Shown here piece by piece: positions 53,898-63,985 of a stretch of 64,000 nucleotides of DNA. Numbering within the stretch: the stretch's first letter is position 1; the number at the start of each line of letters is the position of its first letter. The notes under the pieces were generated by a model. The model did no database searches and was not told where the DNA came from. It saw only the letters and a list, made by a program, of their open reading frames with translations. The translations under genes and the position numbers were made by a program. Source of the stretch: Aradus depressus (Eukaryota > Arthropoda > Insecta > Hemiptera > Aradidae); NCBI GenBank assembly GCA_963662175.1, contig OY759219.1, positions 32,468,908-32,532,907 on the forward strand, in the 5' to 3' direction.

Positions 53898-54304
53898 TTT
53901 GACGTATAGCTGGGATATATATTTAAATTAAATAAAATTATATTTATTTCATAACATTTATGAACTAAATTATAGACATTATAGGTATATTCAATCCAAA
54001 CATTATTTTCGTCAGTAATAAGTTTCAAAAAATTTTGCTTATACTAACTTCGACATATGCCAATACATTTCCGAATATTAAGATAATTCATCTAAATAAT
54101 GGGTTAACATTTTTTTTTATTAGGATTAAATTTTAAAATAATCCTCCGCTCTAAATAATAAATTACTTTATAAGTGTTTTTAAAATGACAAAAATGCTAA
54201 CTGGCCTCATAAACTTGTTTCTGTATTTGTATGTATATTTTCTTTTTAATATTTATATTAGATCATTTTATTATTGACGGAGATTTGTGGACATTTATAT
54301 TATT
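53898..54304. other. AT-rich spacer
   Basis: Nothing recognised. Confidence 0.5.
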
Positions 54305-54870
54305 ACTCCGCCACCTATATAAAGTATTGGGGAAGTTATGTAATTTGTCAGATATTCGATGTGGAGTTTTCAACGGAATTTAATGTTTTCCGACCTCCTG
54401 ATTCAAAAATAGAAAAATATTTCTGTTTGTCTGTGAACACGATAACTCTCGATAGAACGAATGTATCGAAATGAAATTTTATAGGTTAGGTTAGGTTTTA
54501 TGACTCATGCCCGGGCTTTAACTTCGAGGTCATATCGCCTACTACCAGAGCGCTCTTTCGTCACTCTGGTGGACATGAGCCCGACTCTACTGTGGGAGTC
54601 CTAAATTTTGCCTACCCTAAATTTTTATTCATCTAGGGTAGGGGTCTTTAACGAGTACCTGACATCGTACAGGCTCGGGACCATCGCTTAACGTCCCATC
54701 CGAAGGACGGCGTGCTTAAGTTTATTTTACCTCCCAGATAAAATAAACTAAGGGCCTCGGTCGGGCTATGAACCCACGACCTTGAGATCAGAAGTCAAGC
54801 ACGCATACCACTGAGCTACCGGCGCCCTCTGAAATTTTATATGTGGAATTCAAAGGAATATTAAGAGTAA
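54305..54870 (+). repeat. U1 repeat split by a SINE
   Basis: GGGGAAGTTATGTAATTTGT and GAACACGATAACTCTCGATA lie before the SINE at 54483; U1 text resumes after 54840 (ATATGTGGAATTCAAAGG). Confidence 0.65.
54483..54829 (-). mobile_element. S1 SINE, full length, 11-bp target duplication
   Basis: TGAAATTTTAT occurs at 54472-54482 and 54830-54840. The insert begins AGGTTAGGTTAGG and ends CCGGCGCCCTC. It is 347 bp and nearly identical to the copy at 46958, so probably young. Confidence 0.92.
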
Positions 54871-54984
54871 TATGCAAAAATACAAATGTACACAAACCCA
54901 TTTGTTTTTGTTGGGAGTTACAAATCTCTTTGCGGTAGTTTGTGGTAATTTTAAGACACACATAATCTATCCAGAATTGTTGAG

Positions 54985-55207
54985 CATAGAAGACTGGGAA
55001 AAAAGTTGTCTGCCATGGCTAAAACTAGAGAGAATTTTCCGTGTTCTCAACTTTGAGTTTTCACTGGAATTTTATGTTTTCCAACCCTGATTACAAAAAT
55101 GAAAAAAAAAAAATAATAATAATAAGAAAAAAAAAATGTGACTTTGCTTGTTTTAACACGGTGGTAACTCCTGATAGAATGAATCTATCAACATGAAATT
55201 TAAAAGA
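54985..55207 (+). repeat. U1 repeat fragment
   Basis: TTTGAGTTTTCACTGGAATT, CTGATAGAATGAATCTATCA and ACATGAAATTT match U1; the copy is then cut by a SINE. Confidence 0.6.
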
Positions 55208-55408
55208 CGCTGGTAGCCTTGAGACGTTAAGCGATAGTCCCGAGACCCCTAACCTAGGTGAATTAAAATTTAGGGTAGGCAAAATTTAGGACTCCCACAT
55301 TAGAGTCGGGCTCATGTCCACCAGAGTGACGAAAGAGCGCTCTGGTAGTGGGCGATATGACCTCGTAGTTAAAGGCCGGGCATGAGTCATAAAACCTAAC
55401 CTAACCCA
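55208..55408 (+). mobile_element. S1 SINE, head and core deleted, telomere-like tail
   Basis: A short GCTGGTAGCC joins GAGACGTTAAGCGATAGTCC, then the body, ending GTCATAAAACCTAACCTAAC. It shows the (AACCT)n tail in plus orientation. Confidence 0.8.
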
Positions 55409-56393
55409 CAATGTAACAGCAACATGTTAAATTTTAATTAATAAAATACATTTCAAATTTTAGCTATCGTTAACATTTACCCGTCTCTCCGTCACAGTAC
55501 CTGAAGTATCCAAGATATGTGTACTATTAATTTACTTTTGTTTACTAAAGGAACATATTTCATTGGCTGCCTTTGTCTTTCTCAGTATGATAAACGATGT
55601 TTTTTGACAAGACCTTAACTAAGCCTCTGAACATGATTTGTGGAAAAAATGTTATGTTGCATTCAAAAGATATAATCTCTTCATTATTTTTCGTAATAAT
55701 AATTTTTCAAATTAATTATAAGATATAATGTATATTCTTAAGAATTAAATCATTCTTGAGAAAATACATTAGTATTTATTATTTATGGCATACTATACTA
55801 ACAGGTTGGCCAAGAGTAACTTTATGTTATATTGTTTAACCCGAAGCTGATTACGTGCGATGTCCGGTCAAAAAAATAAAAAATTTCTTTTTCCCCTCCC
55901 AAAAAATTGAGCCTCTATGTCAACACCCCCCACAATTTCAAAATTTCGGCCGTTCTTTAGTCTTATTTCAAATTGGAACATATTTGAGAAATTCTGTATG
56001 TTTGGTGGACATAAGTTCAACCATTTTGCATTATTACTGGAAAAGTAAAAAATTAGGATTTACTTGTTTCCACTTCCCCCTCAGAAAAAAAAAAACATTA
56101 ATTTTTGAAATCGTCAAATACTTTGTAAAGATGCGTCGCAAATTGTTAAAATACAAAAAACAGTCTTTATTAACGGTTCCCCAGCGTGGATCACTTACAA
56201 GAATTTGGGAACAGCTAGTATTTATTATATCTGTGAGATTACCTGTGTTTTATGAGTATATGTTGAGTTATTTTCGCATATCAATGCCCAGTCAAAGAAT
56301 ACAATGTTATTTTTATGTATTCTAAGTTGTGTCATTCCTGAAATGATGTCCAAACAAACAGACTGACATGAAGAAGAAAGACGGGCAAAAGCG
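55409..56393. other. Spacer with an unclassified repeat
   Basis: The 156-residue frame at 55855-56325 shows no motif, is fed by A- and T-runs and is not called. CCCACAATTTCAAAATTTCG at 55929-55948 resembles phrases of repeat type. Confidence 0.4.
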
Positions 56394-56550
56394 CGAAAGC
56401 GCTCTTTCGTCGCTCGGATAGACATGAGCCCGTCCGGGAGACCTAAATCAACCTAGGTTTTGTTACCAAGGCTAGAGGAACCTTAACGAGTATCTCCGAG
56501 TACCAACTCGGAATGGGTTGCTTAAGGTTTTATACCTCTAAGTTAAAGTT
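56394..56550 (-). mobile_element. S1 SINE, diverged fragment
   Basis: GCGCTCTTTCGTCGCTCGGA and ATAGACATGAGCCCG, then a heavily changed body and core. Confidence 0.55.
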
Positions 56551-56649
56551 CCTGCATTAGTTTCAAAAATTTGCTGTCGTGCACTGATTATCATTAAAAT
56601 TTGTTTTATAATGTTACAATAAGAATAGTAATGTGAGGAATTAAACAAT

Positions 56650-56869
56650 TTATTGTTCTTCAATTTCTTTTATACATGAAATTATAGGTTTGTGAAAGCT
56701 AAAATAAGATATATACAACTGTGATTGTAATGTCTCTAAATACCGCGAGAATACTTCGTCGATGGTAGATTTCGACTTTGTTGTTGAAATGCTTCGATTC
56801 GTATTCATTTGTAGATTAAGTTCGTCATTTAAAAATGAATTAAGCTGTTCGGTATCTCCTGAAATGGGT
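56650..56869 (-). CDS. Possible terminal exon, EEP-nuclease-like tail
   Basis: On the minus strand TTTTTACCCATTTCAG is followed by an open frame reading GDTEQLNSFLNDELNLQMN, then KSTIDEVFSRYLETLQS and YISYFSFHKPIIS, to the stop TAA near 56650. The stop overlaps AATAAA, a possible polyadenylation signal. The pattern TID.V..R.....L...YFSYHKP resembles the end of endonuclease/exonuclease/phosphatase-like domains found in some arthropod PIF1/Helentron-type proteins (from memory, weak). About 70 residues; upstream exons not found. Confidence 0.35.
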
Positions 56870-57346
56870 AAAAACATTATATTATTTTTTGTGACAATAT
56901 GACAACAAATATATTATTTATTGATCGATATTTTCAGCAGTTATTTATTATTATTATGTATTAATAACAATAATATATAATAATATATTGAAATATTTAT
57001 ATTACACTGCTATATTATTTTCTTTTACCAATTTTTATTTATCGTGACAAATTGAAGCTATTGAAGCATCTTAACCTAAAAGTTTCTTATCGATAAATCA
57101 TTTTATAGTTCGTAATATTGACATTTTAGTTAAATTTACTACAATGGTAAATATGATTAATAATATTGTTAAATACAATGTTATATCTAATTATTGTTAT
57201 ATGTAAACACCTATCTAATTATTCCATGAACGTAGAAATGCTCAAAAACAGCTGACATCACAGATAAAGAAGTGTGTAGTTGCACGCGCAACCTTCCGAC
57301 GCACACACATACACATGCATATCAACGAGATTTACTTTCTGACATA
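56870..57346. other. AT-rich spacer
   Basis: Nothing recognised before the Tc1 terminus. Confidence 0.5.
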
Positions 57347-58913
57347 AACTGCTCACAAATTGAAGTGGACCACTTCCAAAAATTCATTTATCACTCATTT
57401 TCTTTTACTTGGATGATTTGAAATTTTTTCCAGTTAAAAATAAACTATTTTTACAACTTCACATTATTTTAAAGTGATCTCTGTGGGGATTAATGAAAAA
57501 TAAAATTAAACAAAAAAAAAGTTCATTTTGTTTACACAATTAGGAGCCGCTTTATCGGATTTAATCCTTTAAAGAAATCAAGATTCGTCTTTCACCATCA
57601 GTACTCATTTAGCCAGAGCAATAGACATTTTTTTAAAATGTCGTTACGATGACTTACTGTTGAAGAACTAGGGAGGGCTTGGGCTCTTTTAGGGTTAGGC
57701 CATTCTCAGCGTGATGTTGGCCATAGGCTTGGATGCGCTCACACAGTTATCGGAAGATCATGGTCACGATACCAGAGAACAGGTACTGCTCAATACACTC
57801 ATGGAGGAGGCCGAGTTCGAAAAACTACCCCTCAGCAGGACCGATATTTAAAAGTCCAGACCACTAGGCAACGAGATTTAACAGCTCGACAGCTGCAAAG
57901 CTCTTCTGTGGATGCAACAGGGGTCCGCATTTCAACTCAGACAGTTAGAAACCGCCTCCATGAATTCGGTTTGAGAGCAAGAAGACCAGCGAGGAGGTGT
58001 TTTTAAACGAGACAACATAAAGCAGCGCGTCTCCTATGGGCTTGTGAACATGTTGATTGGACTGATGAGGATGGGACCGTTGTTTATTTACTGTCGAATC
58101 GAAATTTGTTCTCCGTCATCATGATATAGGTTTTAGAGTGTGGAGAGAGCGAAACCAGCGATTTAACGCAGATATGACTGAGCCAGTACGCTCTTATGGA
58201 GGAGGCTCAATAATGATCTGGGCAGGGATATCGAGTAATCGAAAAACTCAGCTGATAATATTCAGGAATGAACATGTGACCGCACAAACGTACCTGAACA
58301 ATGTCATCAGGCCTGTTATTGTCCCTTTATCCCAAGAAATTGGGGAAAAGTTCATTCTTGTTGACGATAATGCTCGACCTCACAGAGCCAAGGCGGTTGA
58401 ACGTTATTTTGAGGAACGAGAAATCACGCACATGAACTGGCCTGCCCGACATGAATCATATTGAGCATGTTTGTGATAAACTCCAACGCCAGTTGCTCAT
58501 GCGTTCGCCTTGCTCGGATAACTCGGATGAACTTGCAGATGCATTAATTGAGGAATGGGCTTCTTTGCCCCAACATTACGTATTGAGCCTCATAAGGAGT
58601 ATGAAACAGCGATGTGAATCTTTAATTCAAAGCAGAGGAGGCCCAACACCCTACTAAAGAACTGTAAAGAAGGAATAAAAAATAATTTCTTTAAAAATTT
58701 TTAATTAAAAAAAATAATGTAACTCTGGAATTGATTTTTAAAATTTTTTTATTTCAAAGAATAAATTGTTTTCTTTTAACACTCGTTCATGTGTCTTCAT
58801 TTAAAACCCAATAAACATTACTGTTGAATAACTAAGGTTTTATTGACAAACAATTAATAACCATAAAAAAATGTTTGAAAAACTGAATGGTCCACTTCAA
58901 TTTGTGAGCAGTT
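57347..58913 (+). mobile_element. Tc1-like transposon, complete ends, 1567 bp
   Basis: Terminal inverted repeats of about 26 bp, AACTGCTCACAAATTGAAGT then GGACCA, and the complement at 58888-58913. Flanked by TA at 57345-57346 and 58914-58915. The length is normal for Tc1 elements. The transposase inside is broken. Confidence 0.95.
57638..58657 (+). pseudogene. Tc1 transposase pseudogene (DD34E type)
   Basis: Starts at ATG 57638 but codon 5 is TGA. An N-terminal helix-turn-helix region follows (VEELGRAWALLGLGHSQRDV), then GRVRKTTPQQDRYL, a second helix-turn-helix (RISTQTVRNRLHEFGLRARR) and a frame change near 58000. The first catalytic block reads FTVESKF at 58087-58107, with Val where the family has Asp. 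The second block is LVDDNARPHRAK near 58357-58390 with its Asp intact. A deletion near 58450 shifts the frame before IEHVCDKL, which carries the final Glu. Multiple lesions, so inactive. Confidence 0.9.
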
Positions 58914-58942
58914 TAGATCGAGGGAACATGTTTACACATCAG

Positions 58943-59036
58943 AAAAACCTAAGGGCCTCGGCAGGTTTTCGAAGACTCTGTCTTGAGCTCAGTACGCAAG
59001 CATGCTTGCTACCATTGAGCTACCTGAGCGCTCAGC
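58943..59036 (-). mobile_element. S1 SINE head fragment
   Basis: AAACCTAAGGGCCTCGG, GGTTTTCGAAGACTCTG and CATTGAGCTACCTGAGCG complement the S1 head. Core and tail absent. Confidence 0.65.
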
Positions 59037-59829
59037 GTTATTTATATTGATTTATTACCCATCGCGGCCATGCCCGAAGAGTTTTTTTTTTTTTTTTTTT
59101 TTTCCTCAAAATAAATAAACAGGAAATAGAAGACTTCTCAGTAATTCACTTATTAGCATAGTTAAACAAAAAGATTTTCTGCATCTAATAAACTCAAGAC
59201 ACGTTCAACGAATGTGTTAAAATAATTGACAGGACCATGAAATATTGGTATGCAAAATTATTCAATGTTGGTAACAGTGCAGTTGTCTGGAATCTCATAT
59301 TAACACCTTCAAATGATGAGGACGTTGGCCTTTGATCAATTCTTTTTCTCTTTTACGTCAGTCACGATTTTTAAGTTGAATTCAAAATGAAATTCAATTT
59401 GAAGTGAATAAATATATAATTGTTCAGTAGCATTATTTAGTTATCTTTTTGCCTTCTGACTTGTTGGAAATGATAAACGATATGTTCATATATCATTAAG
59501 CCGACAGCCAAACAAAACAAATGATATCAGATATATAAAGCCGAACCTTTTCTAACTCTCGCCTTCCTTTTTATTAACATTGCTAAAACTTAATATGACC
59601 TTTAATTATATACACTTGTTTTTCTCTTTCCCTCTCCAATGCTTTCGTTTATTTTCAATTCATTTCTTAATATGAGAAATGCAAATGACAACCTGAAAAG
59701 ATAGAAAAAATAAATAATAATTGTTCACGATTCCATCATGAAATTTGCAGAGATTAAAATATATGAACAAGATTGCAGATAGCTGAAAACAATTGTTTTA
59801 TGAATATTTCGAAAAGTAAAGAAAAACTT
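59037..59829. other. Spacer, nothing recognised
   Basis: T-run at 59084-59103; otherwise AT-rich unique sequence. Confidence 0.5.
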
Positions 59830-59944
59830 TTTTTTTTTTTAAATATTGTCTATTTTACAAAATGTATGTATAAAATATGGGAGTGAGTACTTTCGGTATG
59901 CTATCACCTTCAGCCACTAAAATACTCCTACCCCATATTCTATA
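59830..59944 (-). repeat. Inverted copy of the 60.5-kb tandem unit
   Basis: AAATATTGTCTATTTTACAA, AAATATGGGAGTGAGTACTT and TCGGTATGCTATCACCTTC are the complement of the tandem unit to the right and share the GGGAGTACTTTCGGT phrase with the foldbacks at 12.2 and 34.3 kb. Confidence 0.7.
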
Positions 59945-60468
59945 CTAGCAGTAATACCCGGCGTTGCCCGGGGAACTTTGACTTTTCTCCCAATATCTCC
60001 TATAAGGCTATTCAGTTCCTCGACAGTACATTCATGATGTTATAATTTTCAATTATTCATACGGAATAAGGCTTATAGTCCTTCAACTGTAGTAACGCTA
60101 GCTTTGGAGCTAAAACTAATTTATTCAAAAAGATTTCTCATTAATCGTTGCAATGGTTTTCGAGTTACAAAGATTGTGTGAGTGGATGCTGGGATGGACC
60201 AGGGGTTGATTAAAAAATAGACCTTAACCTTCCGGTAGATAAAACTTATCTATTCAAAAAGATTCCTCATTAATCATTGCAGTGGTTTTTGAGTTACAAA
60301 GATTGCGTGGGTGGATGCTGGGATGGACCAGATATTGAGGTACTAATACGCCTATAACCTTCCACAGACGATGACGAACAAATTTTAAAAAAAATTAATC
60401 AAATCCATCAAGCCGTTCGTGAGTTATAGCGGTACAACGCACAGACATTTTCAGCTTTATATATATGA
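59945..60468 (-). mobile_element. Small non-autonomous Helitron H4, 524 bp
   Basis: The minus strand starts TCATATATATAAAGCTGAAA and ends with hairpin CCCGGGCAACGCCGGG, TATTACTG, CTAG. Inserted between A and T without duplication. Its 3' 150 bp match H1-H3, but the middle is two copies of a different 120-bp unit (TTATTCAAAAAGATTTCTCA, GTGGATGCTGGGATGGACCA). Confidence 0.9.
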
Positions 60469-61150
60469 TATATTTCGTGAAATAAACAATATTTTTTTTT
60501 AATTACGTTTTTCTTTATTTTATATCAAGTGTTTCACAATATCTCTGCAGAAAATGTTAAGTATAATTTTGGAAAGTATTTATTTACCCATATTTTATAT
60601 ATATTTTGTGAAATAGATAATATTAAAAACCAAAAAAAACATACGTTTTTCTTTATTTTATATCAAGTGTTTCACAATATCTCTGCAGAAAATGTTAAGT
60701 ATAATTTTGGAAAGTATTTATTTACCCATATTTTATATATATATTTTGTGAAATAGACAATATTAAAAACAAAAAAAAACACACGTTTTCTTTATTTTTC
60801 ATCAAGTGTTTCACAATATCTCTGCAGAGAATGTTAAGTATAATTTCGGAAAGTATTTATTTACCCATATTTTATATATATATTTTGTGAAATAGACAAT
60901 ATTAAAAACAAAAAAAAACACACGTTTTCTTTATTTTTCATCAAGTGTTTCACAATATCTCTGCAGAGAATGTTAAGTATAATTTCGGAAAGTATTTATT
61001 TACCCATATTTTATATATATATTTTGTGAAATAGACAATATTAAAAACAAAAAAAAACACACGTTTTTCTTTATTTTTCATCAAGTGTTTCACAATATCT
61101 CTGCAGAGAATGTTAAGTATAATTTCTGATAGTATCTATTTACTCATACC
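60469..61150 (+). repeat. Tandem repeat, about five units of 120-140 bp
   Basis: Each unit contains TTTTGTGAAATAGACAATAT, CAAGTGTTTCACAATATCTC, TGCAGAGAATGTTAAGTATA and TTTACCCATATTTTATATAT. The last unit is diverged (61100-61150). Confidence 0.9.
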
Positions 61151-61747
61151 CCATATTTAAATGTCAAAAACATATCTGAGTCGTTACTGAGGCTAAATGC
61201 AATATGTTCTTTAGGAATTAGTATGGCCTACAGTCGAGCCAACGTTGCCAGTCTTCCCTCTCTCAATAACAGATCCTCAAAGTTGTCTGAGTTTTAGAGT
61301 AGGTACCTAATAAAATTGATAACAATAAAAATTAAGCAAACAAAAAAAAAAAAAAATTATTGTCCAGTTAGATTCAGGAATGTTATGTCCTAAACGTACC
61401 CGGATCCAAGTTTGGATTTTAACTCGTTGAAATATGTAAATGAGTAGGGAGGCTTTTTTACTACTTGGATAGCAGCCTAAAAAAAAATGTGAGCACGAAA
61501 AAGAAGAAGAAACTAAAAAAGAAAAAAATATATAGAGAGAGAGGGAGATAAAAAAAAGGAAGGACTCCGTGAGTGCAGACTTGAGTGGACGACCTTGCGG
61601 GTTACGGCAAGCCCCAGGGAGTATCCAGAAATATGATTTAACTGTACTGCCAATTTGTAACGTCCTTCTAATAACTTTCTTCTCAAGACCTCAAGGCTGT
61701 CCATTCCTCTCAACAAAACAAATATTATAAAAATATAATTTATGATT
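61151..61747. other. Spacer, nothing certain
   Basis: Contains an A-rich run near 61340 and a (GA)n run near 61535; no gene. Confidence 0.5.
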
Positions 61748-61989
61748 TATAAGTAAAAAACTTTGAGCACGCCGTCCTTCGGATGGGACGTTAAACGATG
61801 GTCCTGAGCTTGTGCGATGTCAGGTAATCGTTAAAGACCCTTTAACCTGAGTGAATAAAGCTAGATAGGCAAAATTTAGGACTCCCACAGTGGAGTTGGG
61901 CCCATATACACCTGAGTGATGAAAGAGCATTCTGGTAGTAGGCGATATGACCTAGCAGTTAAAACCCGGGCATGAGTCTTAATAACTAA
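61748..61989 (+). mobile_element. S1 SINE, head missing
   Basis: Starts AAAAAACTTTGAGCACGCC, full core CCGTCCTTCGGATGGGACG, body and tail CATGAGTCTTAATAACTAAC. Confidence 0.8.
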
Positions 61990-62084
61990 CTAAGATAGCG
62001 TACACAAGCTTGGCCAGCCATAGCCAACCATAATCTACCTCTATTAAAAACAAAATTATTATTATAACTAAAAAATCTCAAGAA

Positions 62085-62960
62085 TTAATTAAATAAGTTC
62101 ATACACACAATAAATTATAAATACACTAAAAAAAAATAGTTCCTTTAAAAACAGGTATAAAATATAAACCTGAAATGAATTAAATAAAATATATAAATTA
62201 AAAAAAATATAACTAACTCAATATTATTATTATAACTATAATATCAAGAATTAATTCCTTAAAGACGTAAACCTCTACGAGGACATGTAGACACAATAGT
62301 CGCCGCTAATGACCCTGAAGTCGATGCAACGTTAAATAAAAATTTAAATCTAAAAAAAATAGTTCCTTTAAAAACAGGTATAAAATATAAACCTGAAATG
62401 AATAAAATAAAATATATAAATAAAAAAAAATATAACTAACTCAATATTATTATTATAACTATAATATCAAGAATTAATTCCTTAAAGACGCAAACCTCTA
62501 CGAGGACATGTAGACACAATAGTCGCCGCTAATGACCCTGAAGTCGATGCAACGTTGAATAAAAATTTAAATCTAAAAAAAATAGTTCCTTTAAAAACGG
62601 GTATAAAATATAAACCTGAAATGAATTGAATAAAATTATACAAAAAAAAAAAATAACTCAATATTCTTGAACTATTTGACAAACTATTAAATAAATATAA
62701 TACTATTATTATTATTATTATAACTATAATATCAAGAATTAATTCCTTAAAGACGCAAACCTCTACGAGGACATGTAGACACAATAGTCGTCGCTAATCA
62801 CCCTGAAGTCGATGCAACGTTGAATAAAAATGAAAAAAAAAAAAATTAATTAAATAAGTTCAAAAATAATCCTTTAAAAACGCGTATAAAATATAAAACT
62901 GAAATGAATTAAATAAAATTTTATAAATAAAAAATACAACTCAATATTCTTAAACTATTT
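62085..62960 (-). repeat. Tandem repeat of about 230-270-bp units
   Basis: GAATTAATTCCTTAAAGACG starts units near 62243, 62469 and 62736, with a partial one before. Units share CTCTACGAGGACATGTAGAC and ACCCTGAAGTCGATGCAACG. On the minus strand each unit reads FNVASTSGSLAATIVSTCPR then RGLRL and stop, a LINE-like C-terminus followed by an AT-rich UTR-like part. Confidence 0.85.
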
Positions 62961-63064
62961 GACAAACATTTATTACAAAACATAATCTTGAAATATGGTA
63001 TGTTCTCTCGCATTTTTAGGTGTAAGATGAAATTTTAATCGTTAAATTAATAAAAATTCCTCCA

Positions 63065-63470
63065 CTGCTGGACAGTGGATGGTTGGGCAGTATGGTGGGA
63101 GGGTCAGCGCTGGTCTCCTGCCGCCTCCTCCCCTCTCCACTAGTTGGAGAGTGCTATATGGCAGTGTGTGGGAGTCCTACTGGTGCTGTCCTCGTCGAGT
63201 TTCTTATATATTTTTAATTATTTTATTTAGTTTATTTTATTTTTATTTTTTTTATTTTATCTCTTTCATTTTATTATGTATTCTGTCTATTTATTTTTGT
63301 TTATGTTCGCTACTATTTTGTATTATTCATTTATTTTTTGCTCCTTATTATGTTTTAAATATTTTCTATTACTTATTATTTTATCATGTCATCTTAGTCA
63401 TCCCTTCTGCTTATTGTTATTGTTTGTACAGATTGTAGAATATATAAATAAATAAAAAAAAATAATGATA
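63065..63470 (+). pseudogene. LINE 3' end, 5'-truncated
   Basis: A GC-rich stretch 63070-63200 with open frame VGQYGGRVSAGLLPPPPLST and YWCCPRRV, then about 240 bp of T-rich UTR ending AATATATAAATAAATAAAAA. The layout matches a truncated LINE with an A-rich tail. CPRR recalls the end of the 62.1-62.96 kb units. Confidence 0.5.
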
Positions 63471-63484
63471 AAAAGTATTTAAAA

Positions 63485-63660
63485 ACTACAGGTTTCGGCA
63501 TTACACTATCTTCAGGTTTAGTTATAAACTAAAACAAATTTCTTGCGTGCGAACCATTCTTATACATCAGGTAAGGAAGGGGGTTGGAATTAGTTTGGTG
63601 TGAAATATTAGACAGGTTCTTCCCTATCTAATAACAGTGGTAAAACTAAATCTATATTTA
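63485..63660 (+). repeat. Penelope-like terminal phrase
   Basis: CTACAGGTTTCGGCATTACA and CTATCTTCAGGTTTAGTTAT, then GGAAGGGGGTTGGAATTAG. Similar text at 49760 and 50430 (GGGGTTGGAGTTCAAAC) shows a dispersed family; the TTTCGG...TTCAGG phrase is common near Penelope-like ends (inference). Confidence 0.4.
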
Positions 63661-63915
63661 GCTTCCCCCTCTCTGGGGGAACCATTTGACTGAAAATCAA
63701 TAGGTGTCATACTTAGAGAGTTCTAGATACACATATAAAATTTGGTGTCGATACATTTTTTCGGAAGTTATCGTGTTCACTGATTAAAACACATAGACAT
63801 GTTTTTTTTTTAATTTTTGCAATCAATGAATCGGAAAACATGAAATTTTGGTGAAAACTCAACATCGAATATTTTGATTACATAACTTCACCAATACTTC
63901 ATTTAGCTGCGGAAG
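63660..63915 (-). repeat. U1 repeat fragment
   Basis: GACTGAAAATCAATAGGTGT, AATTTGGTGTCGATACATTT and CATCGAATATTTTGATTACA, minus orientation. Confidence 0.65.
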
Positions 63916-63985
63916 TAAAATCTCATCATTCTGCCTCCAGAATAATAATCAGACATGATAATGACACGTAAGAATTTAGTTTATA

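Noticed and set aside
55855..56325. 156-aa plus-strand ORF
   Set aside because: Made of A/T-run-driven residues with no motif; probably repeat sequence.
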